Of a stretch of DNA of 64,000 nucleotides, positions 45,565-55,014 are shown in pieces. The translations under genes and the position numbers were made by a program. Under the pieces are notes generated by a model. It worked only from the letters and a program-made list of their open reading frames with translations. It did no database searches and had not been told where the DNA came from. Origin of the DNA: Aeromonas bestiarum (GTDB lineage: Bacteria; Pseudomonadota; Gammaproteobacteria; Enterobacterales; Aeromonadaceae); the NCBI RefSeq assembly GCF_000819745.1, contig NZ_CDDA01000008.1:69223-133222 (forward strand), in the 5' to 3' direction. Within the stretch, counting starts at the first letter, position 1; every line of letters starts with the position of its first letter.

Positions 45565-46533
45565 TTACTTGATAGTCCAGATTTCGGCCAGGCCACTGGA
45601 GCTGGCGCTGACAAGGTGGCTATTGTCGCGCAAAGCCACGCCGTAGACCACTGCGCTCGGTGGTTTCACTCTGGGATGGGGCGAGACGCGCCAGCTTTGC
45701 AGCAGGCTGCCATCGCTCACCCGCCACAGGGAGAGCTGACGGGAGGGGGCGCCCGTGATGAGCCAGTTGCCGTCGTTGGCAAAGCGCGCCGTGGTGTAGA
45801 CCTCGAAGCGGTGATCAAATTGCAGCCGACTCACCTCCTTGCCGGTTTTCAGATCCCAGATGCTGGCCTGGCGGCTGTCGGCGGTGAAGGCGAAACGGCC
45901 CTGGGGATCCAGCCTCGCCATCACCACCCGGCCGGCGTGGTTGAATCGCCACACCACCTGGCCGGAACGGGTATCCCAAAGGTAGGCGCTGTAGTCGTTG
46001 CCGCCGGTGAGGGCGTAGCGGCCATTGGCGGAGAGATCCACCGTATTGACCTGCTCGGTGTGACCGAGGAACTGCAGCCTGCGGCCGGTGCGGGTATCGA
46101 CCAGCTCCGCCTTGCCATCTTCGCGGCCGATCAGCACCTGACGGCCATCGGCCGACAGGGCTATGTCCCTCAGCCTGGATTCAGGAAGCGAGTAGTAGCC
46201 TTGGGATTGACCATCTTGCAGACGCCAGATGGCGAAGGTATCCAGGGTGGCGGTCACGGCATGGCTGTTGTCTGCCGAGAAGCGGGTGATGATGACGAAG
46301 TTGTCCTGATTGTCGGACTGGCGCCAGCGCCAGCGCTCCTTGCCCTGTTCCAGGTCCCACACCACTGTGCCCTGGCTCAGGCTGGAGACGATGGCCTGCT
46401 TGCCGTCGCTGGCGAGATCGGCGCTCAGCAGTCCCTGATTGGCGAGGGTGACTTGCCGGTCCGGCAGTGAGCTCTGTTCGCAACCTGTCAGTATCAGGCA
46501 AATACCGATGAGATAAATGGCACTTTTTATCAT
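45565..46533 (-). CDS. WD40-repeat-like lipoprotein
   Basis: 322 residues with a lipobox (LILTGC, Cys18). The mature part has about seven repeats ending in patterns such as TVVWDLEQG, FAIWRLQDG, AELVDTRTG, AYLWDTRSG, ASIWDLKTG, LSLWRVSDG and AEIWTIK, the D-x-x-T/S-G ends typical of a beta-propeller. Probably a periplasmic scaffold anchored to a membrane; partner unknown. Divergent from fkpA. Confidence 0.8.
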   Translation of the reverse strand: MIKSAIYLIGICLILTGCEQSSLPDRQVTLANQGLLSADLASDGKQAIVSSLSQGTVVWDLEQGKERWRWRQSDNQDNFVIITRFSADNSHAVTATLDTFAIWRLQDGQSQGYYSLPESRLRDIALSADGRQVLIGREDGKAELVDTRTGRRLQFLGHTEQVNTVDLSANGRYALTGGNDYSAYLWDTRSGQVVWRFNHAGRVVMARLDPQGRFAFTADSRQASIWDLKTGKEVSRLQFDHRFEVYTTARFANDGNWLITGAPSRQLSLWRVSDGSLLQSWRVSPHPRVKPPSAVVYGVALRDNSHLVSASSSGLAEIWTIK

Positions 46534-46652
46534 TTTTCCTGTCTCATGCTTTCGTTACCTGCGATCACGGCGTTAGTATAAGGCGCTTATCACGATAAAC
46601 CTCTCATTTCACGAAGGAACCGAGAGCGGTATTTAGAGTTTTGGAGAAACTG

Positions 46653-47459
46653 ATGAACAATTTTCTGAAGGTGTCCCTGTTGGCTGCGGCAGTTGCCGTG
46701 AGTCTGACTGCTTGCCAAAAAGACGAGAAGACTGCTGCGAATACCGCAGAGGTCAAGGCAGAAGCCAGCAAGCCGGCAGAGGCCCCCAAGGCTGATGCCA
46801 AGAGCTTTGAAGAGCAATCCGGCTATGCAATTGGCCTCTCCATGGGTCGTTATATCGCCAATACCCTGGAACGTCAGCAGGAACTCGGCATCAAACTGGA
46901 CAACGGCGTCATCCTCAAGGGTGTGACCGACGGTCTGGGCAAAGAAGCCAAGATGACTGACGAGGAAATCCAGAAGGTTCTGCAGCAGTACGATGCCAAG
47001 ATCAACGAGTTGACCAAGGCCAAGGCTGACAAGGATGCCGTGGATAACCAGAAGAAGGGTGAAGAGTACCTGGCTGCCAACGCCAAGAAAGAAGGCGTGA
47101 AGAGCACCGAATCCGGCCTGCAATACCAGGTCGAGAAGATGGGTACCGGCGCCAAGCCGAAGGCCACTGACATCGTCAAGGTTCACTACACTGGCACCCT
47201 GACCGACGGCACCAAGTTCGACAGCTCGGTCGATCGCGGCGAGCCGGCTACCTTCCCGCTCAACCAGGTGATCCCGGGCTGGACCGAAGGCGTGCAGCTG
47301 ATGCCGGTGGGTTCCAAGTTCAAGTTCTTCCTGCCGTCCAAGCTGGCCTATGGCGAGCACGGTGCAGGCTCCATCCCGGCCAATGCCGTGCTGGTGTTCG
47401 ATGTTGAGCTGCTGGCGATCGAGAAGCCGGCTGCCGATGGCGACAACGCCAAGAAGTAA
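46653..47459 (+). CDS. fkpA: FKBP-type peptidyl-prolyl isomerase FkpA (lipoprotein form)
   Basis: 268 residues. The signal ends in a lipobox SLTAC (Cys21), so the protein is probably lipid-anchored, like Mip. Residues about 55-145 form the dimerising FKBP_N helices, and residues about 150-260 the FKBP domain (VKVHYTGTLTDGTKFDSS, LPSKLAYGEHGAG, LVFDVELL). A periplasmic foldase/chaperone. ATG 46653 has GGAG 6 bases upstream; the in-frame TTG before it is not used. Confidence 0.95.
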   Translation: MNNFLKVSLLAAAVAVSLTACQKDEKTAANTAEVKAEASKPAEAPKADAKSFEEQSGYAIGLSMGRYIANTLERQQELGIKLDNGVILKGVTDGLGKEAKMTDEEIQKVLQQYDAKINELTKAKADKDAVDNQKKGEEYLAANAKKEGVKSTESGLQYQVEKMGTGAKPKATDIVKVHYTGTLTDGTKFDSSVDRGEPATFPLNQVIPGWTEGVQLMPVGSKFKFFLPSKLAYGEHGAGSIPANAVLVFDVELLAIEKPAADGDNAKK

Positions 47460-47472
47460 GCGCTCATCGTTG

Positions 47473-47502
47473 AAAAAACGGCTCCTTAGGGAGCCGTTTT
47501 TA
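47473..47502 (+). terminator. Terminator after fkpA
   Basis: AAAACGGCTCC-TTAG-GGAGCCGTTTT with T-run. Confidence 0.92.
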
Positions 47503-47610
47503 CTTGTATCTCCCGGCGAATGGCGGGATAAAAGAGAGAGTCGCCAACTGTGCTAACATGGCGTACAAGACCCGAAATAGACAACAAAATCAATTGCAAG
47601 GATGGCTCCC

Positions 47611-49014
47611 GTGGCTGAAAGCAAACCTCGAGTCCTGTTGGTGGAAGATACCCGCAGTCTGGCGGTGGTCTATGAACAGTATCTGGCCCAGGATGGCTAT
47701 GAGGTAGTGCTGGCCGATTGTGGTCAGCAGGCGTTGGCGCAGTTGCTGACCAGCCCGCCGCCCGTGGTGCTGCTCGACCTCGAACTGCCCGACATGTCCG
47801 GCATGGACATTCTGCAGCAGATCACCGAGCAGCAACTGCCCTGCTCGGTAGTGGTGATCACCGCCCACGGCTCGGTGGATGTGGCGGTGGAGGCGATGCG
47901 CCTCGGCGCCTTCGATTTCCTGACCAAGCCGTTCGACGGCAAGCGGCTGTGTGCCACCGCCCGCAATGCCCTCAAGCACCAGCAGCTGAGTTCGCTGGTG
48001 GCCCAGTACCGGGAGAACTTCGAGCGCAGCTCGTTTGCCGGTTTCATCGGCGCCTCCATGCCGATGCAGGCCGTCTATCGCATCATAGAGAGCGCGGCGC
48101 CGAGCAAGGCGACCGTGTTCATCACGGGGGAGAGCGGCACCGGCAAGGAAGTGTGCGCCGAGGCCATTCACCAGTGCAGCCCCCGCAGCGAACAGCCCTT
48201 CATCGCGCTCAACTGCGCCGCCATTCCCCACGATCTGATGGAGAGCGAGATCTTCGGTCACGTGAAGGGCTCCTTTACCGGTGCCCAGGGGGATCGCAAG
48301 GGTGCGGCCAGTCTGGCGGACGGTGGCACCCTGTTTCTGGACGAGATCTGCGAGATGGATCTCGACCTGCAGAGCAAGCTGCTGCGCTTCATCCAGACCG
48401 GCACTCTGCAGCGGGTCGGCAGCGGCAAGCTGGAGACGGTGGACGTGCGCTTCGTCTGCGCCACCAACCGGGATCCCCTGGTGGAGGTGAAGGCGGGGCG
48501 TTTTCGCGAGGATCTTTACTACCGTCTGCACGTGATCCCCCTCAGCCTGCCACCGCTGCGCGAGCGGGGCGAGGATATACTGCTGCTGGCCCGCAACCTG
48601 CTGCAGAGCTACGCCAGGGAAGAGAACAAGCGCTTCAAGGATTTCGATGCCGAGGCGGCGCGGGTGTTGCTCGATTACCCCTGGCCCGGCAACGTGCGCG
48701 AGCTGCAAAACGTGGTGCGCAACATAGTGGTGCTCAACGATCGCGAGCTGGTGAGCCCGGACATATTGCCGCCGCCGCTCAGCGGCCGCAGGGGCCTGAC
48801 GGCAGCCATGGCGCCGGTCAGTTCGGCCAGCGGCAGCGCCGCACCTTTGCTCAATACGCCGATCCGCCCGCTCTGGCTGGTGGAGAAGGAGACCATAGAG
48901 CAGGCCATCGCCAGCTGTGACGGCAATATCCCCAAGGCGGCGGCCCTGCTGGAGATCAGTCCCTCCACCATCTATCGCAAGAAACAGAGCTGGGAAGAGG
49001 CGAGCCTGGTCTGA
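47611..49014 (+). CDS. luxO: Sigma-54-dependent response regulator LuxO
   Basis: 467 residues from GTG 47611, chosen because AAGGA lies 8 bases ahead; ATG 47602 has the AAGG directly against it. Receiver domain with phospho-Asp D56 (LLDLELPDMSG), AAA+ domain with Walker A GESGTGK (about 173-179), sigma-54 loop GSFTGA (the usual GAFTGA with Ser for Ala) and LFLDEI, then a Fis-type helix-turn-helix at the end ([18 protein letters not shown]). The sequence matches LuxO of Vibrio quorum sensing, which drives Qrr small RNAs. No luxU follows; a duplicated luxO tail does. I found no Qrr-like RNA adjacent. Confidence 0.85.
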   Translation: MAESKPRVLLVEDTRSLAVVYEQYLAQDGYEVVLADCGQQALAQLLTSPPPVVLLDLELPDMSGMDILQQITEQQLPCSVVVITAHGSVDVAVEAMRLGAFDFLTKPFDGKRLCATARNALKHQQLSSLVAQYRENFERSSFAGFIGASMPMQAVYRIIESAAPSKATVFITGESGTGKEVCAEAIHQCSPRSEQPFIALNCAAIPHDLMESEIFGHVKGSFTGAQGDRKGAASLADGGTLFLDEICEMDLDLQSKLLRFIQTGTLQRVGSGKLETVDVRFVCATNRDPLVEVKAGRFREDLYYRLHVIPLSLPPLRERGEDILLLARNLLQSYAREENKRFKDFDAEAARVLLDYPWPGNVRELQNVVRNIVVLNDRELVSPDILPPPLSGRRGLTAAMAPVSSASGSAAPLLNTPIRPLWLVEKETIEQAIASCDGNIPKAAALLEISPSTIYRKKQSWEEASLV

Positions 49015-49028
49015 GTGGCGGGGCATGG

Positions 49029-49186
49029 TCAATGCTCCGATTGGGCCGCCGGTGGAGAAGGAGACCATATAGCAGGCCATCGCCAGCTGTGACGGCAATA
49101 TCCCCAAGGCGGCGGCCCTGCTGGAGATCAGCCCTTCCACCATCTATCGCAAGAAACAGAGCTGGGAAGAGGCGAGCCTGGTCTGA
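49029..49186 (+). pseudogene. Duplicated luxO 3' tail (helix-turn-helix region)
   Basis: Bases 49051-49186 repeat 48879-49014 nearly perfectly (three mismatches seen), and weaker similarity continues upstream to 49029 with a 6-bp deletion. One mismatch turns the codon for Glu (GAG) into an in-frame TAG at 49070-49072. The DNA-binding helices are intact, but there is no start. Confidence 0.88.
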
Positions 49187-49276
49187 GATGGGTGCCGATA
49201 TGGTATTCGTCACTCTGGGAGTGAAGTGTTCGGGGCGGCCAACTGGCCGCCCTGCTGCTTTGCTAGAGGCTGTTTG

Positions 49277-50146
49277 CTAGAGCTTGGCCAACTGCTTGAG
49301 CCTGGCCAGTCGCTCTGCCTCGTTAGCCTTGAGCCAGCGATCCTGTGACAGCAGAAACCAGGCGCGGGCGAAGTATTCGGCCGCGGCCGGGTCAGCCAGT
49401 ACCAGTGCATTTTCCCCCAACTCCTCGAACAGATAGCCATCCTCCGGCTCGCCGGCCTCCACCATCTCCGCCTGCAACTGCGTCAGTTCGGCCAGCGCCT
49501 GTTCGTGCAAGCCCTGTGCCCGGGTCAGCCGCGCCAGGCTCCAGCGGGCGATGAAGGCCTTGGCCGGGTTGTGGTGCTGCTCGTGCCAGGCCAGGCATTT
49601 TTGCTGACACTGGCGGGCCTCTTCCAGGCGGCCCAGTTCGAACAGGGTCCAGCCCTGATTGTTGTAGAGACTGGGCAGCCAGCCGCGCACTTTTTTATCG
49701 GCACTGCGCTCCGCCAACTCCATCGCCAGCTGGTGCCAGCGGCTCTGCTCCTCCAGCGGTGCGGCTATGGCCACCATGTGGGCCGCATCGATGGCGAGAT
49801 AGAGCTCCTTGCTCTTGAGCCCCTGCTGCCAGGCTTGCTCGAACAGGGTTCTGGCCTTGGCCTTGTCGCCGGCGGAGTTGAAGGTGCGGCCGCGCTCCAG
49901 CAGGGCGCGAAGGCGGGCTCGCGGGGTGGCATCGGTGAGGCGGGGCTCTATTTCGTCGAGCAGCTGGTGCGCCTCGGCAAACTGGCGTTGCAGCGAATGG
50001 GTGCGGGCTATCTGGGTGAGCAGCTCCAGTTCGAGTTGCAGGTCGGCGGCGGCACGCGCCTCGGGCAACAGAGCATGAAAGCGCAGGGCGCTGGCGGCGG
50101 GATCCTTGTAATCCCACTGCGCCATGAAATCGGGCGGATTGTCCAT
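49277..50146 (-). CDS. Tetratricopeptide-repeat protein
   Basis: 289 residues, all helical, with TPR-like patterns (for example LYNNQGWTLFELGRLEEARQ near residues 165-184 and ARALLERGRTFNSAGDKAKA). No signal peptide or membrane helix, so cytosolic. ATG 50146 has AAGGAGG 6 bases upstream. It likely serves as a protein-binding scaffold; partner unknown. Confidence 0.75.
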   Translation of the reverse strand: MDNPPDFMAQWDYKDPAASALRFHALLPEARAAADLQLELELLTQIARTHSLQRQFAEAHQLLDEIEPRLTDATPRARLRALLERGRTFNSAGDKAKARTLFEQAWQQGLKSKELYLAIDAAHMVAIAAPLEEQSRWHQLAMELAERSADKKVRGWLPSLYNNQGWTLFELGRLEEARQCQQKCLAWHEQHHNPAKAFIARWSLARLTRAQGLHEQALAELTQLQAEMVEAGEPEDGYLFEELGENALVLADPAAAEYFARAWFLLSQDRWLKANEAERLARLKQLAKL

Positions 50147-50259
50147 TTGGCCTCCTTGCTGGCTATCCTCCCACCAAGATGCCTGCAGGCCATTGTTTGT
50201 ACAAGGGGCGCTCGTCACAGAGTGCCCCTTGAGTCATGTTCGCACCAGCGGCCAGCCGG

Positions 50260-50595
50260 TCAGTAGACCATGGCCAGGCTCATCAGCATCAGGCCGAGGG
50301 CGGCAAAGGCCCCCTCCTTGATCGCCAGACGCGGCACCAGTGCCTTGGGCAGGGCCGGAAACAGGCTGAGCGCAAAGCCGAGCCCCGGCATCAGCCAGTG
50401 AAAGGCCGGGTTGCGCAGGCTTGGATCAGCTGCCCCGTTGATGATGATCAGCAGGATAAACAGGGTGAAGGCGGGCAGGATAAACCAGCGGGCGCTGCCG
50501 GCGGCGACGGCCCGCAGCGGCGAGATGCGATAGAGCACCAGAGTCACGATAAACAGCACCAGAGGTGCCAGCAGATAGAGCGGAGCCGGGTTCAT
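50260..50595 (-). CDS. Small inner-membrane protein, 111 aa
   Basis: Three to four hydrophobic helices (about 5-22, 36-54, 67-82, 92-110) with few charges. GGAG precedes ATG 50595. I do not recognise the family; it may be a conserved Aeromonas membrane protein. Confidence 0.65.
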   Translation of the reverse strand: MNPAPLYLLAPLVLFIVTLVLYRISPLRAVAAGSARWFILPAFTLFILLIIINGAADPSLRNPAFHWLMPGLGFALSLFPALPKALVPRLAIKEGAFAALGLMLMSLAMVY

Positions 50596-50763
50596 GGCGG
50601 GTGTTCTCCAGACGGTGGGTAAATGGGGTCGGGGTTCAGTGATTGTACAGGGCCGGTGCGATGACGATCCGCAGCGGTATGGGATCAGCCCTGGCCGGCG
50701 AGGCGCCGTGGCGCGGGTTCAAGCTTTGGAAGCAACCCCTGGCAACGCCTTGTCATCGGGGGA

Positions 50764-51102
50764 TCAGCGCAACCAGAACCAGGCGGCGGCAAAGCCCAGC
50801 CAGCTCAGCAGCAAAAGGATCCAGGGCAAGGGATGCTGGCGGGAGACCTCGACAAGTTCGATCTCGCTCTCCTCTACCTGTTCGGCGTGTGGTTGCTGCT
50901 TCGCCTTGCTCTGCAACTTTTTCTGGCGACTGGCCTCCCGGGCCCGTGCCTTCATCTGTTTCTTGTACTCGTCTATGCCTTTCTGGATCCCCTGGGCGAT
51001 CAGCTGGGTCTGCTCCTTGGTCTGTCCCGGCTTCTGGTTGGCGCGGGCGATCTTCAGCGCATCCTGCTGGGTCTCGGGGGATATCTTGTCGTACTTCGCC
51101 AT
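50764..51102 (-). CDS. DUF2956 family protein
   Basis: 112 residues. The first half has the family pattern MAKYDKISPETQQDALKIA and KPGQTKEQTKLIAQGIQKGI-like residues; a Lys/Arg-rich stretch follows, and a single C-terminal helix (about 92-111) should anchor it in the membrane. ATG 51102 is preferred over an in-frame TTG one codon earlier. Function unknown. Confidence 0.85.
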   Translation of the reverse strand: MAKYDKISPETQQDALKIARANQKPGQTKEQTQLIAQGIQKGIDEYKKQMKARAREASRQKKLQSKAKQQPHAEQVEESEIELVEVSRQHPLPWILLLLSWLGFAAAWFWLR

Positions 51103-51143
51103 CAAAGGGTCTCCTCGGCATCGATTGTCGGGGAGTATGCCAT

Positions 51144-51168
51144 AAAAACGGCGCCCTCAGGCGCCGTT
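51144..51168 (-). terminator. Terminator after 5'-nucleotidase gene
   Basis: On the minus strand AACGGCGCC-TGAG-GGCGCCGTT then TTTTTA. Confidence 0.85.
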
Positions 51169-51188
51169 GTAGCAGGTTGTGAGCCGGA

Positions 51189-53027
51189 TCAGGGCTTGTT
51201 GTAGGTCACGGTCGCATAGGGCAGCGGATTGAGGGTGCCCTGGGACTCGGCGTACTCCATGAACATCTCGTTCTCACCGACGCCAGAGTCGACATAGTCA
51301 CCCTTGTTGGGCAGCTCTTCGCGCTTGAGCAGGCCGTTGTAGCCATCCTTGCCGGAGGCGATATAGGTGTTGGCACCGACCCGGTACACCTTCTCGTCGT
51401 CCAGCGGCAGCCACTGGCCGTTGGCATCCAGCAGCTCCAGCTTGGTGATGCGGGACCCCTTGGCCAGTTTGCCGTCATAGCTGTAGCTCAGGTGGCCGAC
51501 GTAGGGGAAGGCACCGCTGGAGGCACCGATCCCGGTCTCCAGGCCGATGGAGTAGTCAACGGCGTACTCCAGGGTGGCGCGCACGTCCTTGCCCTTGAGG
51601 TTGAAGGCGGCGATCTTGTTGCCAAACGGCAGCAAGGTGCCCATCACGTAACCGACCGAGAGCGGGCCCGCGTTCACGTCGGCACGCACACCACCGGCGT
51701 TCTGGATGGTGAAGTCGACCTTGGTGTTGAGCTTGTTGAGCTTCCAGTACAGGGATTCGGCCACCAGGGGATCGATCAGACCCGCGCCATCCGGGGTGAG
51801 CGGCACGCGCACGTGGGGCAGCTTGGTCGGCACCTCGGCGATGATCTTGGCCTCGAGCTCGGCCACGGCCGGCTTGTACTCTGTGTCGATCACATCGCGC
51901 ATGGCGGTGTTCTCCGGCACGATTTCGATGACGGGTGACTTGGTGATGAAGTCGACCACGTTGGTCTGCTCGCTGCCGGTCAGGGGCACCTTCTTCTTGG
52001 CCACTTCCTTGGTGAAGTCGTCGCCCGTCATCAGGGTGTTGCGACCCTCGCACTTGGTGATCTGGCCTTCCTTGCTCAGGGAGACGTTGACCAGGCCATA
52101 GCCCTTGGCCCATTCGCCGGCCTGCACGATACAGGTCTTGCCGCCGTCCGGATTGTTGATCAGCTGGGCATAGGTGTTGTCGTCGGCCGGGTTCTGGTTG
52201 TGGGCCGTGTAGCCGACGCTGTTGATCTCGTTGATGTCGCCGAGGAAGGTCTGGGAGTGACCGCCGACGATCAGGTCGATACCGTTGACCGCCTTGGCGA
52301 CGGCCTGGTCATTTTGCAGCCCGATATGGGTGACCATGATGATCTTGTTGGCGCCTTTTGACTTGAGGGTGTCGACCATTTTCTGGGCGGTCTCAATCAT
52401 CGGCAGGAATTGGGTATCGGTATCCGGTGAAGAGATGTCATGCATATTTTCCAGCACCAGCCCGAAAATACCCACGCTCTCGCCATTTACTTCCTTAATG
52501 ACATATTCATGAATATTTTCACTGTCTTTCAGGGTGGCGCTACTGGATTTCACCATATTGGAAGCCAATACAGGGAAATTCACCCGTGAGACGAAATCTT
52601 TAATAGCCTGGTTGCCCAGATCGAATTCATGGTTGCCCAGCACCATGGCATCTATGCCCATGTCGGAGAGCAGACGAGACTCCTCTTCCCCCTTGAACTG
52701 GGTGAAGTAGAGGGTGCCCTGGAAGGCATCGCCACCGTTGAGCACCATGAAGTTGCGGCCTTCATTGGCAGCCTGGCTGCGCAGCTCGTCCAGCTTGAAC
52801 TTCAGGCGGGGATAGCCGCCCAGCTTGGCGTTGAACTTGAACAGCTCCTGGCCGTTGGGCTGGATGGCCAGCGCATTTTCGGTCGGGTCCAGGTGGGCGT
52901 GGGTATCATTGATGTGGGCAATGGTCAAATCCAGCGGAATATGTTCCTTGCTGCTGTTTTCTGAATTGCAGGCGGTCAGCCCGAACAGGGTAATAGAGAC
53001 GGTGACGGCCAGTAGCGTCTTCTTCAT
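51189..53027 (-). CDS. 5'-nucleotidase / UshA-like lipoprotein
   Basis: 612 residues with lipobox GLTAC (Cys20). N-terminal metallophosphatase domain: AHINDTHAHLDP, NGGDAFQG, GNHEFD, THIGLQND and GGHSQTF supply the two-metal site. C-terminal 5'-nucleotidase domain has IQNAGGVRAD (near residue 448) and LPFGNKIAAFNLKG. It dephosphorylates external nucleotides for nucleoside and phosphate uptake; Vibrio NutA is the nearest described type. Single gene with its own terminator. Confidence 0.9.
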   Translation of the reverse strand: MKKTLLAVTVSITLFGLTACNSENSSKEHIPLDLTIAHINDTHAHLDPTENALAIQPNGQELFKFNAKLGGYPRLKFKLDELRSQAANEGRNFMVLNGGDAFQGTLYFTQFKGEEESRLLSDMGIDAMVLGNHEFDLGNQAIKDFVSRVNFPVLASNMVKSSSATLKDSENIHEYVIKEVNGESVGIFGLVLENMHDISSPDTDTQFLPMIETAQKMVDTLKSKGANKIIMVTHIGLQNDQAVAKAVNGIDLIVGGHSQTFLGDINEINSVGYTAHNQNPADDNTYAQLINNPDGGKTCIVQAGEWAKGYGLVNVSLSKEGQITKCEGRNTLMTGDDFTKEVAKKKVPLTGSEQTNVVDFITKSPVIEIVPENTAMRDVIDTEYKPAVAELEAKIIAEVPTKLPHVRVPLTPDGAGLIDPLVAESLYWKLNKLNTKVDFTIQNAGGVRADVNAGPLSVGYVMGTLLPFGNKIAAFNLKGKDVRATLEYAVDYSIGLETGIGASSGAFPYVGHLSYSYDGKLAKGSRITKLELLDANGQWLPLDDEKVYRVGANTYIASGKDGYNGLLKREELPNKGDYVDSGVGENEMFMEYAESQGTLNPLPYATVTYNKP

Positions 53028-53250
53028 CGGTAATAATCCTCTTGTTGTTATTGTCCTGTATATCGTTCCTGCATGACAGGAGTGTGGCGATTCTAGGCAA
53101 AAAGCAATAATTGGAAATAAAGAGAGCTGATTCCTTTGAGCTACTGCACATTAATAAAGCGAACAAACGTTTGCGAGATTGCGCAACGCCATGACTACAG
53201 ACTAATGACAAGTTTCACATCGCCGTATCTGCGGCTGGCAGTACTAGGGA

Positions 53251-54816
53251 TCAGGCACTGCCGGGCCGGGCCGCCGGCTCTGTGGTGACGGCGGGCAGCA
53301 GTCGCAGAAACTGCGCCGGGGTGAGCGGGCGGCCATAGAGATAGCCCTGCAGGTAGTTGACGTTGCGCTCGGTCAGGAAGTCCGCCTGCTCCTGGGTCTC
53401 GACCCCTTCGGCTATGGTCTCCAGCCCCAGCCGGGTGGCCAGGCTGATGGTGCTGTCAAGAATATGACGGGAGAGGGCATTGGTGCCTATCATGGCGACG
53501 AAGCTCTGATCGATCTTGAGATAATCCACGTGAAACTGCTGCAGATAGGTGAGGCTGGAGTGGCCGGTGCCAAAGTCGTCCAGCCCTATCTTGACCCCCA
53601 TCTGCCGCAGCTCGCCAAACAGCCGGTCGGTCAGCTGGCTGGGGGGGATCAGCTCCCGCTCGGTCAGCTCCAGCACCAGGGTTATCGGATTGCCGGCGAA
53701 GGCGGCGAGGAAGACGCGGCAGTCATCGATCAGGCTGAGATCCTGGCAGTGCTGGGCGCAGATGTTGAAGCCGAAGTGAAAGCGGGTTGGCAGCTGAGCC
53801 GCGTGGGGGGCGAACTGCAGGCGCACCTGCTGCATCAGGGTCTGGGTCATGAGTATGATGAGGCCGCTCTCCTCCGCCAGCGGGATGAAGAGATCCGGCC
53901 GGATCAGCCCCTGGCGGTGGTGTTGCCAGCGCATCAGCACCTCGCAGCCATGCAGCTGGCCACTCTTGCTGAAGACGATGGGTTGCAGATAGGGGATGAA
54001 CTCCTGCTTGATGATGGCGCGCTTGAGTTCCAGGGTCGGGGTCGAGATATGGCTCCACCAGCGGTAGGTGGCGAGGCCGGCCAGGCCGCCCAGCGTCAGG
54101 ATCAGTATGATGAGGGATCCCTGCTTTTGCAGGGTCAGGGCCAGCACGGCATGCAAGGGGAATCCCTGGTTGAGGTTGTAGTCGAACGCGGTCGAGTTGA
54201 GCCGATAGTTGAATCCCCGCAATCTTGGGGGCTGGCCGTCGTGGATCTTGCCCTGGAGGTCGAGCCACTGTTCGCCGATCTGCACCCAGCTATGGGCACC
54301 AGCGAGCCGCCACTGCAACGGCTTGCTCAGGTGGTAGGGGTTGATGGCGACCATCACCGAATGATCCCCTTCACTCAGGTGATAGAACAGCAGCGAGGGC
54401 TTGCGCCCGAGCCGGGTGACGGCGCTGAGCTTGAACCGCTCGTGCTGGCCGTCTTGCAGCTCATCGCTCAGGTCTATCTCGTCGAAGATGGAGGAGCAGT
54501 AGAGGCGGCCGTGGCGGGAGAGGTTGACCGAGCGCACATAGGGGGAGGTGGCGACCAGCACCCGCAGCTCGCGGGCAACCTCGGCACAGGGCCGGCTCGC
54601 CAGTGGCAGGGCGGCCCTTGCCGCCTGGGTCGAGTGGCGCAGTGCGCTGTCGATCTGCACCATGGCGCGCTCGGCGGCGGTCTGTGCCTGCTGGCGAGTC
54701 AGAGACCAGGTCTGCCAGTAGAGGGTGGTGAGGGAGACGAGGATCAAGGAGGCGCAGCACAGCAGGCTGGCCAGCAGACGAGGCAGGTTGCTGTGACGCA
54801 GAAAAGAGAGAGCCAT
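53251..54816 (-). CDS. CSS-EAL cyclic-di-GMP phosphodiesterase
   Basis: 521 residues. Two helices (about 13-33 and 233-253) bound a periplasmic CSS-motif sensor domain with CSS near residue 107 and a second Cys at about 77 (RPCAEV), likely a redox-sensitive disulfide. The cytosolic EAL domain (about 270-510) keeps all catalytic positions: CEVLMRW, NICAQH, ELTERE, DDFGTGHSS, KIDQSF, AEGVET, QGYLYG. This is the layout of E. coli PdeB/PdeC-type proteins, active when periplasmic thiols are reduced. Confidence 0.9.
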   Translation of the reverse strand: MALSFLRHSNLPRLLASLLCCASLILVSLTTLYWQTWSLTRQQAQTAAERAMVQIDSALRHSTQAARAALPLASRPCAEVARELRVLVATSPYVRSVNLSRHGRLYCSSIFDEIDLSDELQDGQHERFKLSAVTRLGRKPSLLFYHLSEGDHSVMVAINPYHLSKPLQWRLAGAHSWVQIGEQWLDLQGKIHDGQPPRLRGFNYRLNSTAFDYNLNQGFPLHAVLALTLQKQGSLIILILTLGGLAGLATYRWWSHISTPTLELKRAIIKQEFIPYLQPIVFSKSGQLHGCEVLMRWQHHRQGLIRPDLFIPLAEESGLIILMTQTLMQQVRLQFAPHAAQLPTRFHFGFNICAQHCQDLSLIDDCRVFLAAFAGNPITLVLELTERELIPPSQLTDRLFGELRQMGVKIGLDDFGTGHSSLTYLQQFHVDYLKIDQSFVAMIGTNALSRHILDSTISLATRLGLETIAEGVETQEQADFLTERNVNYLQGYLYGRPLTPAQFLRLLPAVTTEPAARPGSA

Positions 54817-54956
54817 GGACCACGCCTCGGTGAACGGAAATTGAACAAAAAAAGGTCGGTCATACTACACAATCAGCCACCATTCTCATAGCCACCACGG
54901 GGTGTCAATGGCAGGGAGGTTCAGGGGGAGGGAGGCGGAGAGGGGAGATGGGGACT

Positions 54957-54992
54957 CAAAAATAACAGAGGCGGCCCGGGGCCGCCTCTGTT
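54957..54992 (-). terminator. Terminator after Tim44-like gene
   Basis: 12-bp stem AACAGAGGCGGC/GCCGCCTCTGTT, followed on the minus strand by a T-rich tail. Confidence 0.85.
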
Positions 54993-55014
54993 GTCATCGC
55001 AGACAAGGGAGTGC

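Noticed and set aside
47460..47610. Qrr-type small RNA next to luxO
   Set aside because: The interval is only 150 bp, mostly the fkpA terminator, and lacks the conserved Qrr core.
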